This document shows positions 11,683-22,600 of a DNA stretch of 61,147 bases, piece after piece. Each line of letters opens with the position of its first letter. Positions within the stretch are counted from its first letter, which is position 1. Source of the stretch: Nemertoderma westbladi (taxonomy: Eukaryota; Xenacoelomorpha; Nemertodermatida; Nemertodermatidae). Where the stretch lies: assembly GCA_032718475.1 (NCBI GenBank), contig JAUCBJ010001273.1, positions 1 to 61,147 of the forward strand, in the 5' to 3' direction. The notes under the pieces were generated by a model, which was not told where the DNA came from, did not search any database, and saw nothing but the letters and a program-made list of their open reading frames with translations. Made by a program: the position numbers and the translations under genes.

Positions 11683-12030
11683 ACAGACAGACAGAAAACT
11701 CAGTCAACAGACAGACAGACAAGTCAGTAGTGCACTGTCCGGTCCCAGCCACGCAACCCGGCTCTGTCTCCAAGACCTAGTGAGCGCCACGAACCCCTGC
11801 CGCCATAGTGACAGAGGAAACTCGCCCAGAGGAGCGCGAATTGTAGACACCGCCTCACTCTACCTAGCACACATGCGATGCCACTCTCTCGCATCACTTG
11901 GTGCTTCGCGACAAAGACCTCTGCGATGTGCTTGATGAGGATCTGACCCTCGCGGCATCAGACCCCATCGACGTTCCTACTAGGGGAGTGAAGAACATCC
12001 TTCTATCCTCACAGATGGTGTGGTAATGCC
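11683..12030 (+). other. ACAG microsatellite followed by a GC-rich ORF remnant
   Basis: At 11,683-11,732 there are two short (ACAG)n runs. After them a GC-rich island differs from its AT-rich surroundings. One frame ends with DLCDVLDEDLTLAASDPIDV, then PTRGVKNILLSSQMVW and TAA near 12,024; an overlapping frame is open upstream (about 11,636-11,935). This looks like a frameshifted fragment of a mobile-element protein; the family is not recognised. Confidence 0.35.
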
Positions 12031-12634
12031 TCTTCTTCTAGCAGCAGCGCTCCTAAAGCAACGACTTGGTGGATCAGTTGCCTTAGGTGTATGAGGTATT
12101 GCCTTAGGTGGTGGCTTCAGCACTGATAACCCGATTACCTTGATTAATAATACCTATAGTATAAGTATAATAAATAATACTTAATCAATAATACTCCTAC
12201 TAATACGTGTTAATTTTAACTAATAAGATACTATTGCTTTTCGACCCTACATGCCAAAACCGACCGTATTGTATTGTCATTGTATCTTGTTGCTCTTAAT
12301 TTGTGTGTTATTTTAATTAATTTGATGTTGCTAGACCATTTTACCAATAATAGCCACCAGGGCGTAAGCCGGATGTTTAAATTAAATGTACTCACAAACC
12401 TTTCTGGGGTGTAAATTAAACTGCACTGTGAATAAGTCATTCAACGAAATATACTGGATCTCAGAGAACTTAGAATGGTTTTGTTTCGTTAGTTCACAAT
12501 CTAATAAGAAGTGGGTTTCATCTTGTAGGCTAATTTTATTACACCGTAATGTTAATACATGTTTTTGATTATTGTGAAATTGAATTGGCTAATTATTTTA
12601 AATCTGGTAATTTCGAATAGTTACACAAATAATT

Positions 12635-15162
12635 TTATAATGTAATTTTAATTAGTAGTTGATTATTAGTTAAAGTTGTGTAAAAGAAACTATCACCAGT
12701 CCAACAGCTAATATATACCAAACATTTATCTGCTTTGATTTGGCCTTTACTCTTTGTCCCAGAATGATGAGCAATTTTGGTTGCGCCACTGACATCCGCT
12801 ATTGCATGGTCATTTTCTTGAGTCTCTGTATGAGGTGATGACAAGTTATCGGCGACCTCCCACATTGAATCAGGTGAAAAATCATCAAAAATAACTTTTA
12901 CTACTTCAGTATTCGATAGGCTGTTGTAAATCATACAGGAACCGTCGATAAATCCGACAAGAATATCGTCACCGTTAATTGAACTTTTTTGAAAATCTTT
13001 TTTCTTAAACGTTGATACTCGTATAGTACTTCCGTTGCCTTCAATGATATCGGTGCTGTACATTGATTGTTTGAAGACGTAGTATACACTATTGGCTAGA
13101 GTACCAACCAGCCAATCGCTTTCCAGAATAATGGGATTATCCTGATCATCATCAGTTATATCAAAAACATAAATCCGTCGATTTCTGGTTTCAATGATCA
13201 GTTTCCAGTCAATCTAAGAAGTAAATATAATAACTAGAAAAGCCAGCAAGTTGGATTACCATAAAAACGTAATAACGAAACTGGCGAAAAAACAAAAAGG
13301 ACACGAAACTATATCTGATCCGGATCGAATCCAGTACATTCACATCATAAGGCTGACGCTTTATCGAGTGAGCATAAATTAATTTATGGTCGACCAAATA
13401 TTAATTTATGGTCGTCCAAAAATTAATTTATGGTCGACCAAACATTAATTTATGATCATCCAAAAATTAATTTATGGAAATTTGAATTTCCCGTTGGCTT
13501 GTAGGGCGAGGCTGCTGCTAAGCCCCAAAATTTAGTGGGTCAGTTCTTTCTCTTAGACGGAATCCCTGAAACAATATGTCTAGCGCGTCGAAAGTACTTG
13601 TCCCTAACTAAAATTATGTCCTCTTTCAGATTATACAAATAAAAATTCAATATCTCAAGTAGTTTTCGGGATATGAGGAGTTCCTTGCACACATACCATA
13701 GCACAACACTTTTCGGGACTGATAAAATTACTCAATATACATCACACTTCAAAGACTTTGGTATAACCATTAAACCAATCTAAGCTTTTTGGTTTGCTGA
13801 ATTCATTATTAGTAATCGAAAGCAAGATTAAAAGCAAAATTTCCATTCCTTCTACTTCAGTTACTGAGTATCTATATATGTTGTGGAGTTTCACATCAAT
13901 CGCCATAAATTCTGATAATTTCATTCAGAAAGACTTCTAAAAATGCAATGACGAAATGGTAGTGTACTTTGGGGTTCTTTATAAATCAATACTGAAAACA
14001 AAAAAAATAATTCAGCAGACTTAGGAACTGACATACTAGCATTAGACTGCTACCATAGAAAGTCAATGTCTACCTTTGTACTAACCGTTTCTATGCGAGT
14101 TATTGACGTCTCATTAATAGTTGTGAATTTTTCAATACATTTTGACATGTCCCTGCGATCGCAGCAATAAACACCTCCTGTAACTGAACCAAGGTAAAGC
14201 CAATGTGTTGACACATGAAGACAATTGAATACTTCATTGTTTGGCTGAGTTGTTGATATAATCTCAAGAGTTTCTGCTTGTATGACTGTTATTGTTGATG
14301 CTTTCCTCTTGTTTGTCAGGATAACCAACTCTGTGTTATTGTTTGAAAGCTTCATATCCTTTGCAATATCGGAGAGCAAATCCAATCGTCTCAAAAACTG
14401 CAAATCGGAATGCGTATATACACAGACACCTCGAACCGACAATGTGTACACATTGTGCCCATCACTAACAACTTTTTTTGGTATATCGTTAGTAAACACA
14501 GAACATTTATACAAATTCTCCCCTTTTATTGGTAGGTAATTGTGTTTGCCTGATAAATAAGGCGCTAATTTGTGTACTATAGATGCTCTACTCATGGTTG
14601 TAACCTTGTTTTGGTAGAATTTTGAGAAACAAAATATTCTTAAAGATTTTACTGTTTCTTTGAGGTTGTTGTAATTATTGGAAAACCTACGCTTAAAACT
14701 GGCGATCACCCCTGTTGTCTTCATTGCAGTAACAACTTGCATTTCCATCAATTCTTTTAATGCGAATATAATATATTTAGAACATATATTCACATCATCG
14801 TATATTGAGAGAGTAGCAAAGAGACCCAATTCAACAGCCTTAACTCTATCATAAGGTGAAGGGGCTACCCCAACAGCCATATCAGCGTACTCTTTAGCTT
14901 TCTTTAAATGTTCCAAAGCAACGGCTCTGTCATCTTCAGCCAGCATTACTGCTTGCTGTAAATTAAGATATCCAGCTTTTAACTCCTTCAGACGTAGTGC
15001 ATCTACTCCTTCTTGGAGTTTTCGTACTTCTCCAAGGATAATGTCACGTAGTTGGTGGTCAACAACATCCCCTTCTTTTAGTTTCTCGGCAAGTGATTCT
15101 TTAACAAATACAACAATCAGGCCAAACGTAATTTTTCCAGCAAGAATGAAGGAATCTCCCAT
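12635..15162 (-). CDS. Two-exon gene: helical N-terminus plus beta-propeller-like C-terminus (copy B, intact)
   Basis: Exon 1 is 15,162-14,086 (359 codons from MGDSFILAGK, donor GTTAGT) and exon 2 is 13,213-12,635 (193 codons, acceptor CTTAG, stop TAA). Both junctions are phase 0, giving 551 residues. Residues 1-190 are mostly helical, with TPR-like features (KAGYLNLQQAVMLAEDDRAV, LEHLKKAKEYADMAVGVAP). From about residue 200 onward strand-like repeats resemble a WD-type propeller (VVSDGHNVYTLSVRGVCVYT, WLYLGSVTGGVYCCD, IETRNRRIYVFD, ILVGFIDGSCMIYN). No signal peptide or catalytic motif is visible. I do not recognise the family; function is unknown. A GTAGAC donor 15 bases downstream is an alternative, but GTTAGT is the one retained in copy A. 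Copy A is frameshifted, so this is the likely functional copy. Confidence 0.65.
13373..13479. repeat. Short AT-rich tandem repeat in the intron of copy B
   Basis: Same array of 23-25 bp units ('aatttatggtcgaccaaa' and variants) as in copy A. It lies between exons 1 and 2 of the copy B gene. Confidence 0.75.
13742..13924 (-). other. Short ORF conserved between the duplicated copies (copy B)
   Basis: Counterpart of 2,010-2,192, within the intron of the copy B gene. It encodes 60 residues including VTEVEGMEILLLILL and DWFNGYTKVFEV. The codon before ATG is TGA. Whether it is an exon, a separate small gene or nothing cannot be decided from the sequence. Confidence 0.3.
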
Positions 15163-15358
15163 TAAGTATTATTACCAAATTATAATTACAAATTGTACAA
15201 ATATTTATAATAGTTACTTTTACTTAAAGAACCCGATATTGTAAGGAATGGGATAAGGAATGTTATGTTTTTGGATATAGGAAAAGCTTATATTTAAACT
15301 ATTTTTCGAGTCAGGCGAAAGTTTATTTAAAACTTAAGTTTTACATTTATGGTTTGTT

Positions 15359-15912
15359 GTGTTTATTTAGTGACTAACAAATAGATATACCTGGTTGTAC
15401 TGTATCTCTTTTTGTCGAGTAGCTGAAACTCATTTGTGGGAAAACTCTCACAGAGTAATTTAAATGCTAATATGTATTACTTTAATTATACAATCTCTTA
15501 GCTCCATATTAAATGTGCGGTATCTTGATGATGGCAACATCATCAACTTACTAGATACGTGTTTAAACGGACCTCCGGCGGATCATCAAGGAGGACCATC
15601 AAGGAGGATCTCTTATAAATCTGTCTAGCAATGAATGCCCCAGCTGACCTTCTTTTTCCGGGCTTCACCGGCCCCGATCCTCCGGGGCAGTAACCTAGTG
15701 CTATGTCAATGACCAGTCTTGGGGTCTTGGGATTCTTAAGTCTGATTTATCAACAGACAAGAAAAATTATTATGTAATTTTGTATGTCCCTATGTAGCCT
15801 ATCTTTTATATAGCCTACTCTGTAACCTGTTTCTTTCCTTCAATATATTCATATAACTTATTCGTTACTTCGAATACGTAACGGAAAGGCATGGGCAGCC
15901 TTGAACAGGCTT
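15359..15912. other. Intergenic stretch with an inverted repeat-family unit
   Basis: No gene is seen. It contains a short direct repeat ('atcaaggaggaccatcaaggaggatc', about 15,584-15,610) and, at 15,800-15,860, an exact 61-bp reverse complement of 4,695-4,755 belonging to the GGTTACAG repeat family. Confidence 0.6.
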
Positions 15913-16490
15913 TCCAGGATTTGGAAGTCACCGAGAATTAATCGGAAACTTAAGGTTCGATTATTTAGAGCAGCAGTAGTTCCAGTACTCCTCTATGGGA
16001 GGGAGTCCATGCTGGGCTCTAACTGCTGAGGACACCAAATCTCTGGATGGCACATTCACGAGAATGCTACGCCGGGTTCACTGTGCCAAGTACAATGCAC
16101 ACTTCTCCAACCAGAACACTATATACCATTGGATGTGTCTCATTAGTTCCTCCAAGCTTGACACTAGAACAAAATCGCCTCCGCTTTGCAGGACATTGCT
16201 TTCGCCGTGAGGGACAGCCAGTGCATAATCTTGTGCTTTGGCAGCCTCATGGAGTGAATAAACATGGTGGACAGCCCATGACTTTCTTGAGACGCATCTT
16301 AAAGGACACTGGCCTTGAAGATGTGGATAAACTTGTGAAAGTCATTGGGGATAGGGAGTTGTGGAAGTATTCTTAATGCACGCGGCATTGGGCATGACAA
16401 TTGTGGATTGTATGGTTGTGGAAAAAATAATTTTCTAAGCCAGCATAGCATGTGCAGCTTCAATGCAGCAGGCCGATTATAACATTAGTA
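15913..16490 (+). mobile_element. 5'-truncated non-LTR retrotransposon fragment 2
   Basis: Same family as 2,349-2,889 and beginning at nearly the same internal position. It encodes LRFAGHCFRREGQP, LVLWQPHGVNKHGGQP and FLRRILKDTG, but with frame changes (the 15,995 and 16,047 frames overlap). After GDRELWK the end is rearranged: about 70 bp of unrelated sequence precede the shared 'aatgcagcaggccgat' end and a short (TAG)-like tail. Confidence 0.8.
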
Positions 16491-17105
16491 GTAAAATCCG
16501 TTGGAATCGAATTTTATCCTGTGACTATAAACCAATACAAAAACGTGTCTTTGATTTTCATTTTCAATATGTAAATAATACTAGTTGGTACAATGTAGAC
16601 TTGGTAGATGTTTATTGTGATCTAAAAAATTCCGATATTCCTTTACTCGATAATAAGTGTTGGGAATATTTTTCTGGTCTGTTGTGTTCTAAACTTCAGG
16701 TTAAAAATATAAACTACGTACATATAGAGTATTTGAATCTCAATTTGGATCGCAAAGTTATGTCAAATCTAGAACGATTTTTCGTGGAGAGCGGTCGGTA
16801 ATGGTTCAGTTTCGATGCGGGGTTTTGCCCCTAGCAATCGAGATAGGTCGTTTTTCGAGTAAAACAGTTACAATTTTGTGTAATTGTACTTTTTGGCTAG
16901 ATGAATCTTACCCGATGATATGTTTAATTTAGATGACTTATCAAAATTAAAATTTCTCATGTTCAATACTAATCAAATGAATTCTGCACGTCTTATTGCC
17001 AAATTATTCAGAATTACAAGAAGTAACATTATAAATTAGTTAGTTAAGGTAGTTGTATAACCCGGGGGGCGCAGTGCCCATGACATTAAATCAATCAATC
17101 AGTAG
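16463..17105 (+). mobile_element. ORF of unknown origin with a LINE-like 3' tail
   Basis: A 112-codon ORF (16,463-16,801; contains KIRWNRILSCDYKPIQKR and KVMSNLERFFVESGR) is followed by about 300 bp of non-coding sequence ending 'gacattaaatcaatcaatcag', an (AATC)n-type tail. Such short tandem tails are usual for CR1/RTE-class LINEs, so this may be another element's 3' end joined to fragment 2. I do not recognise the protein. Confidence 0.35.
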
Positions 17106-17470
17106 AATTTACAATGTGACAGTCACTTTGATACAAATAGAAATAGTTTAGCAGTAGCTTTTTAAGTAAAGTGTATAATATGCCTAAATTAAATTATTTT
17201 AAATAATTTACATTGTTTGTAAAATGACATTGTCGCCTGTAAAGCAATTGCACGTTTTAGGTTAAGTTCCATTTTATATAGTACAGTAGTACTTGTTTAG
17301 AGTTATAAAAACATTACTTATTATCTATTGGATAGGATATACAATTCCAATGTCATAGGCCTATCTAATATGCCTTCCTCTCCTCAAGTATAATGTGCTA
17401 GAGTACGTACCTTACAGTAATGCTGATATTTTGGAATAAAATTTTAGTATATGTGTTTATTAAATAATAA
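17106..17470. other. Non-coding stretch
   Basis: Nothing coding is seen. It includes, on the minus strand, an AATAAA (17,456-17,461) just downstream of the small membrane-protein ORF. Confidence 0.5.
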
Positions 17471-17827
17471 TTACACAATTTGAGATCCCCCGGTATAAAT
17501 GATCCAAATTACAAAACATACAAAACCTATAAAAAGTGCTATCACTGTTGCAAGAAAACATTTCAGCATTTTCTCGTAGTCTATGCTTTTTTTATCTTGG
17601 CTTCGATTTTTTCGTCGGCAGCAACAAAATGAGTTGTGGCGATTATTAATCGAGTTGTTGGTCTGCTGAGGTAGACAAGGTACTGTTTCTATGGACAACG
17701 ACATCATCTCGAAATCTGAGCCAACATCGTTGGAGACTCGATGCGGGCGAGGCAACGAGAAACTGACGGTAGATCGGGAGTTGGCTCGGACTCGCTCCAC
17801 ATCGCCTACTGAATACTCCTCGTGCAT
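17471..17827 (-). CDS. Small single-pass membrane protein, uncharacterised
   Basis: About 118 residues from MHEEYSVGDVERVRANSRS to a TAA. The first 85 residues are polar, followed by a basic and Cys-rich patch (FCCCRRKNRSQDKKS) directly before one hydrophobic segment (CFLATVIALFIGFVCFVIWI) and a very short tail (YTGGSQIV). This is the layout of a type II or tail-anchored protein with the N-terminus in the cytosol. The Cys cluster next to the membrane could be acylated (inference). The ATG at 17,827 has AAG before it, and an acceptor-like TTGTTATTAAAG precedes it, so a further upstream exon is possible. AATAAA at 17,461-17,456 lies about 10 bases past the stop. I do not recognise the family. 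Confidence 0.5.
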   Translation of the reverse strand: MHEEYSVGDVERVRANSRSTVSFSLPRPHRVSNDVGSDFEMMSLSIETVPCLPQQTNNSINNRHNSFCCCRRKNRSQDKKSIDYEKMLKCFLATVIALFIGFVCFVIWIIYTGGSQIV

Positions 17828-17839
17828 CTTTAATAACAA

Positions 17840-19285
17840 AACAAAAACAATCCATAAATAATATATTATTGTCGTCTTTAATGAATAGTATAGTTAGCAG
17901 TTAAATAGTTATTATTTGTTTTAAATAATACAAAATCGTAGCAACTATACTGTAGCACTAGATATTTTTATTCAAATAAGTATAATAGTTCATTAGCCAC
18001 AGATATTTCAATTTCTTGATTTCGCAATTTCAATTAGCCATCTGTAGATTTAATTGTGGCAGCGTTGTTTTGGGTTCTAAAAGTGAATTTGATTTCATGA
18101 CATCAAACCATCGGTTTATAAAATGAAATAAAGTTAAAAAAATTATGAAATTATGAAATAAAATGTTAAAATGTCATTGAAATTATTGTAAGCTTTATGT
18201 GCGATATACCAATTGTGACGTCCAATGAAATTAAAATTTACGTTCGGTGCGATATATCATTGAGATTAATTACTTCCCTGCATGGGGTTTTCCATTGGCC
18301 AATTCATCAACGAATTTTAATGTGATTGGTTCTCAAAAGAGTTCGTAGTAATCCTCTGGGAAGCTTGTGTACCGCGGTAATTTATCACGCGGATTTACCT
18401 TTGTGATACATTCCTTGAAACCTTTTGTGACATTGTCAAAAACCCGGAGTGTATCTGGGAACACTTCATATTATGTAGATGGGAATCGGAAATGGAAAGG
18501 ACTCCCCCCCACCCCCCTTAGGCACGGGTTGAATGTAGGAAATACTGAAGATACGTCAGTCTATCTGAAGCTTCACAATTCCTTTGTTAGTTTTGGCGAG
18601 TAATATGTAAAGTATTGAATTAAGCGTCGGGGTTAACGAAAAAATTGAATTTGCTAAATAGTTGTCTACTGGCGTTTACGGGAAAAAATAAATATATATT
18701 TTATATTTATTTATTTTCGAGACATGATAGGACTATATAGACGGAAATCCAATTTCAGCGTATTAATATCTACATTAAGGGAAATGAGCAGGTTACAGTG
18801 TGGTATGTAACCAAAACAATAAATGGTAGACAATAGCCCAGGTTACAGTTCATCTTTGTTGCTCGTAATCAGCTGCTATTTTGGTCGATATCCCCGGAGA
18901 TATGTTCAATTTCGTTTGCGTCTAGAATCCGCCACTCAACACCTTGTCTTTCCGCCATATGAGAGGCAGTAGGTTTGTTCCCAGACTCATACTATTTACA
19001 ACCATGCATACTAATGGTTCTCATGTGCAACTCAAACTTCATTTAGGTTACATTTTTCCGTTGCTAGTTTAGTAAATTACAACTTTTTGCTGTTTAACAT
19101 ATTCCAATTTGAATTGAAAATTTAAAAACTTCCCAACTCTCAATTTCATATCAAGTAAAGATTGCGTATCATCGAAGTTGGTCAGACGGTCGGCAACTTG
19201 GGTGTGGAATTTTCCCTTCCTTATATGTCCATCGGTCAAAGTGTAATAATACAAGCGCTGTGTGCGTTCATTAGAGTACCTCGGT
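17840..19285. other. Non-coding stretch upstream of the lipoprotein gene
   Basis: No convincing gene. A diverged unit of the GGTTACAG family lies at about 18,785-18,845. An AT palindrome-like stretch (about 18,685-18,718) is present. ORFs at 18,367 and 19,069 show no recognisable features. Confidence 0.5.
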
Positions 19286-19289
19286 TGTT

Positions 19290-19560
19290 ACCTTATCTGG
19301 GCAAATATTTCGGAACATAGCGCATCACCTTCTGATAAGCAGGGATGGTGGGGGTCTATGACCCTCTGAGGGGAAGGTTATGTCAACGGCTCTATGCGGA
19401 AATAGTGAGCTGAGTGGCGTTGCTTAATGGAAGATAAAATCATTGCGAAATATTGTGTCATCTTTAGATAAAGTCATTGTCTTATGGGGATCAGTCATGT
19501 GACTCAGACAACCTTTGTACACCGCTGCAGTCATTTCCTTTAAAAATGGGCTGACTGGTC
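19290..19560 (+). promoter_or_regulatory. Probable promoter of the large lipid transfer protein gene
   Basis: Within about 390 bp upstream of the start codon there are three GATA-factor motifs: TTATCT at 19,293-19,298 and AGATAA at 19,432-19,437 and 19,466-19,471. A TATA-like TTTAAAAA lies at 19,539-19,546, about 135 bp before the ATG. GATA sites are common in gut, fat-body and yolk-lipoprotein promoters of other animals. Use here is inferred. Confidence 0.4.
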
Positions 19561-19679
19561 AGGAAACTTCATTGTTTCACCATTATTTTACTTATTTTCA
19601 ATTGAAAGTTTAATTATTTTTCGCAATAAATTGGCTACACCAACCCGCAACCAATATTCGTTATTTTCTAATCTCCGTT

Positions 19680-22600
19680 ATGGGGACCACACGGCTATTA
19701 ATTGTATTAGCCGTTATAGGCTGTGCCTTAGCTGGAAGTCTACAGCGTTCAGCTATTTCTAGGTGCACAACACAATGCGAAAGTAAGTTAATTATCCCAT
19801 TATAATATTATGAATGTGGAGAATGTATAGAGATGTTGAGTACAGTTGGCCTGTAGTGTATGACCGATTAGCCCATATGATTGATTGTTGTGCATGTGGT
19901 GTAAGTAGTTTCGTGGGGCGAACATATTTTTATGGTTGAGTGACTTTAGATCTCTGGGGTCTTACATCCAAGTAACCAAAGAAACCTAACCCACCAGTTA
20001 ACAAATGCGTGTACGTGCGCATTCGTTTTTAATTTCCTAAAATGGCACAAATGTGGGATCTAAATATAACATATTTGTTTATATGGGGGTGTTGGGGGTG
20101 GGTCTTCTACAGTACATGAACATCAGCACAATGCCTGAACTGATTTATGTTTTCAGGAAGTTCAGCAATAGAATACAGTAAACGGAAGACGTATTCATAC
20201 TCATATACTGCCGAGACAGAGACAAAGATTACCGGTATCACAGACGAATCTACCGGGCTGCTAATCAACGCGAACGTTGAAATCATTTCAACAGACAGTT
20301 GCGAACATATTTTACAGGTAATTTATTTGTTGATATTTACGAACCGAACATACAGATCAAGTATGTACTAATAATAATGTATGTAAGTATAGCAGTACTA
20401 TTCACTTACAGGATTAAGTAACAATGAATAACTGCAATCAGTTAGTTTTCTTGAAGAACTTAGTACCGGTCCGGTATCTGTATTGCAGTACTATTTGCAT
20501 TCTAGTTGAGCAAGGTGAAACTTAGCAGTCGGGACGGTAGACAAGTAACCAACAGTGATGGATTCCAGAAGTCTTTGGAACGATATCCCCTTCGGTTTGG
20601 TTACCATGATGGAGAAATTCGCGAGGTCTGTTACAGCGAAACCGACCCTGTCTGGGTCATCAACATCAAACGCGGTATCATATCCTCCTTACAGAACAAT
20701 TATCTAAGAGACACAGCTACACAAAATATTTTGGAGGTACGACTATATAATTTACTATGATATTTGTGGTATATTTGTGTGCACAATCCTTACTTTTTGT
20801 TGTTGTATCGCATATTGTTTTGTTTATTTCTATTGTTATCTTTCCAATCGCATTGTATTATTCTTGTTGGTAAAGTTAAACTTTCTCACATGTTTTCACA
20901 GTCTTCCATATTACTAATTGATTTAAACGGAAACGGTTTATATGTTGAATATAAACATACACCATAATCTAAATTGATTTGTACAGTATATTTCATTTTT
21001 GGACATATTTCTACAGTATTTAACTTTTTTTTAATTATTCTTTAAGTTTTGTTTTTCTAAGTTTTGTTATCTAATCCCTGTTAACTACATAATGTTAAGT
21101 TGCTAATAATAAATGTTTCTGCTTTGTGTTATTAGGTTGATGTGACTGGTAGTTGTCCCACTCTGTATTCCACCAACGATGGTATCACCGTTACTAAAGA
21201 GAAAGACTTCGCTAATTGCAAAGAAAGATCCCATATAGAGAGCAGCTTCTTTGTTCCAATGGAATCCTACTTTGTGGAATCGGTGAGTCTATTTTATTAT
21301 TTCATTAAAACGTTATGATTTAAAATTCACTTGTCGCTGGAATATTTGTTTTAAGAAAGTTTATACAACCAATTAACTATCATATTTTTAGACACAACAA
21401 GGCGTTGTTGAATCAACACAAGTGTGTACACAAGAGGTTCGAGACAGGTTCGTTCAACAATCGCAATGTACAGAGACCCATCTCCTCAGACCCTTCAGCA
21501 ATAGCTCCAGTGGGGCCCAGACCACGGTCTTACAGACACTTAGTTTCATAACAACTAGAGATGGAGTCACAGAAACCCGTGAGTTGTTTGAATTCGTTAC
21601 ATTTATATAAAATTAAAATTATCAGATTCAGATATTTATTGTTCTTTTGTACTTTCCCAATCCATTCTTAAACTTATTGTGTTTAACGCTATGCAATATC
21701 GCGGTAGTCAGTTGTACCTTTTAGTTTAGTCCTGCTCAGTTCATTTCAATGCTTTATATTTTGGTTTAGTATTTTTTTGATGGTCTAAGTTGCTCATCTC
21801 CAATATTATTCACGGTAATACCATTTATTTTCTACTAATTTATAATTATTTATTGATTAACTATTTAGCAATTCCGGACATGACAACTTCCACGTTGATC
21901 TACGAACAACCCCAGCAAACAACCAGCCAATCAACAGCCGTAAATTCAGTCACCGACGCCCTGATTAGGGTCTGCACCAATCACGACGTTCGACCTGAGA
22001 CTCCCAAGATGTTTAGCGATATGGTCGCCTCCATGAGACACCTCAACACTCAGCAGATAGAAGTGATCCATAGTGACATCCAGACAGGGAAACTTTGTCA
22101 GGAAAACCAGTGGTTGTTAAAGTTAGTACATTTTATAGTAATATAATGTATTACATATTTTGACCCGGTTTCTCAGAACTCACTTAACTAAATTTCGGCA
22201 CTTAAACTAACTGTTTTGTTTCTAAGTGCCCCCTTAAATTTATTTGCAGTTTCTCAAAAGTTAAATAACCATTTAAAGTTTCACATTTAAGGGAGAACTT
22301 AAGTAACCCTGGGAGGTACCTTATCGTGCCACTTAAGTCTTAAGTAAATAAAAAAAATGCAGTTTGTTATGTTAGGCGTTTGTTCCAGTAGTTATAAATA
22401 GGCATTGACGAAAATTGAGAGTAAACATCATCAAACTCAATCCACTACAAGTCAGATTGTGGCGTACATTGATCGTAAGTGAAAATAATGATCTTCAGCG
22501 CAAATTGACCGTAAATGAAATAATGTATAGTTTAATGTTTTGGTTAGAAAACACCGTCACTGTAACCTGCTCCTTTCCTTTAATGTTTCCCTTAATAAAA

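Larger units (their letters stand above)
12148..15358. repeat. Segmental duplication, copy B (partner 425-4155)
   Basis: Same orientation and order as copy A, without the retrotransposon fragment, so it shows the ancestral arrangement. Similarity fades at about 12,148 on the left and about 15,358 on the right, where copy A continues into an unrelated 'ggggcgagcg' sequence. Confidence 0.9.

Noticed and set aside
18367-18603. 78-codon ORF upstream of the lipoprotein gene
   Set aside because: No motif, no splice context, and it includes a C-rich low-complexity stretch.
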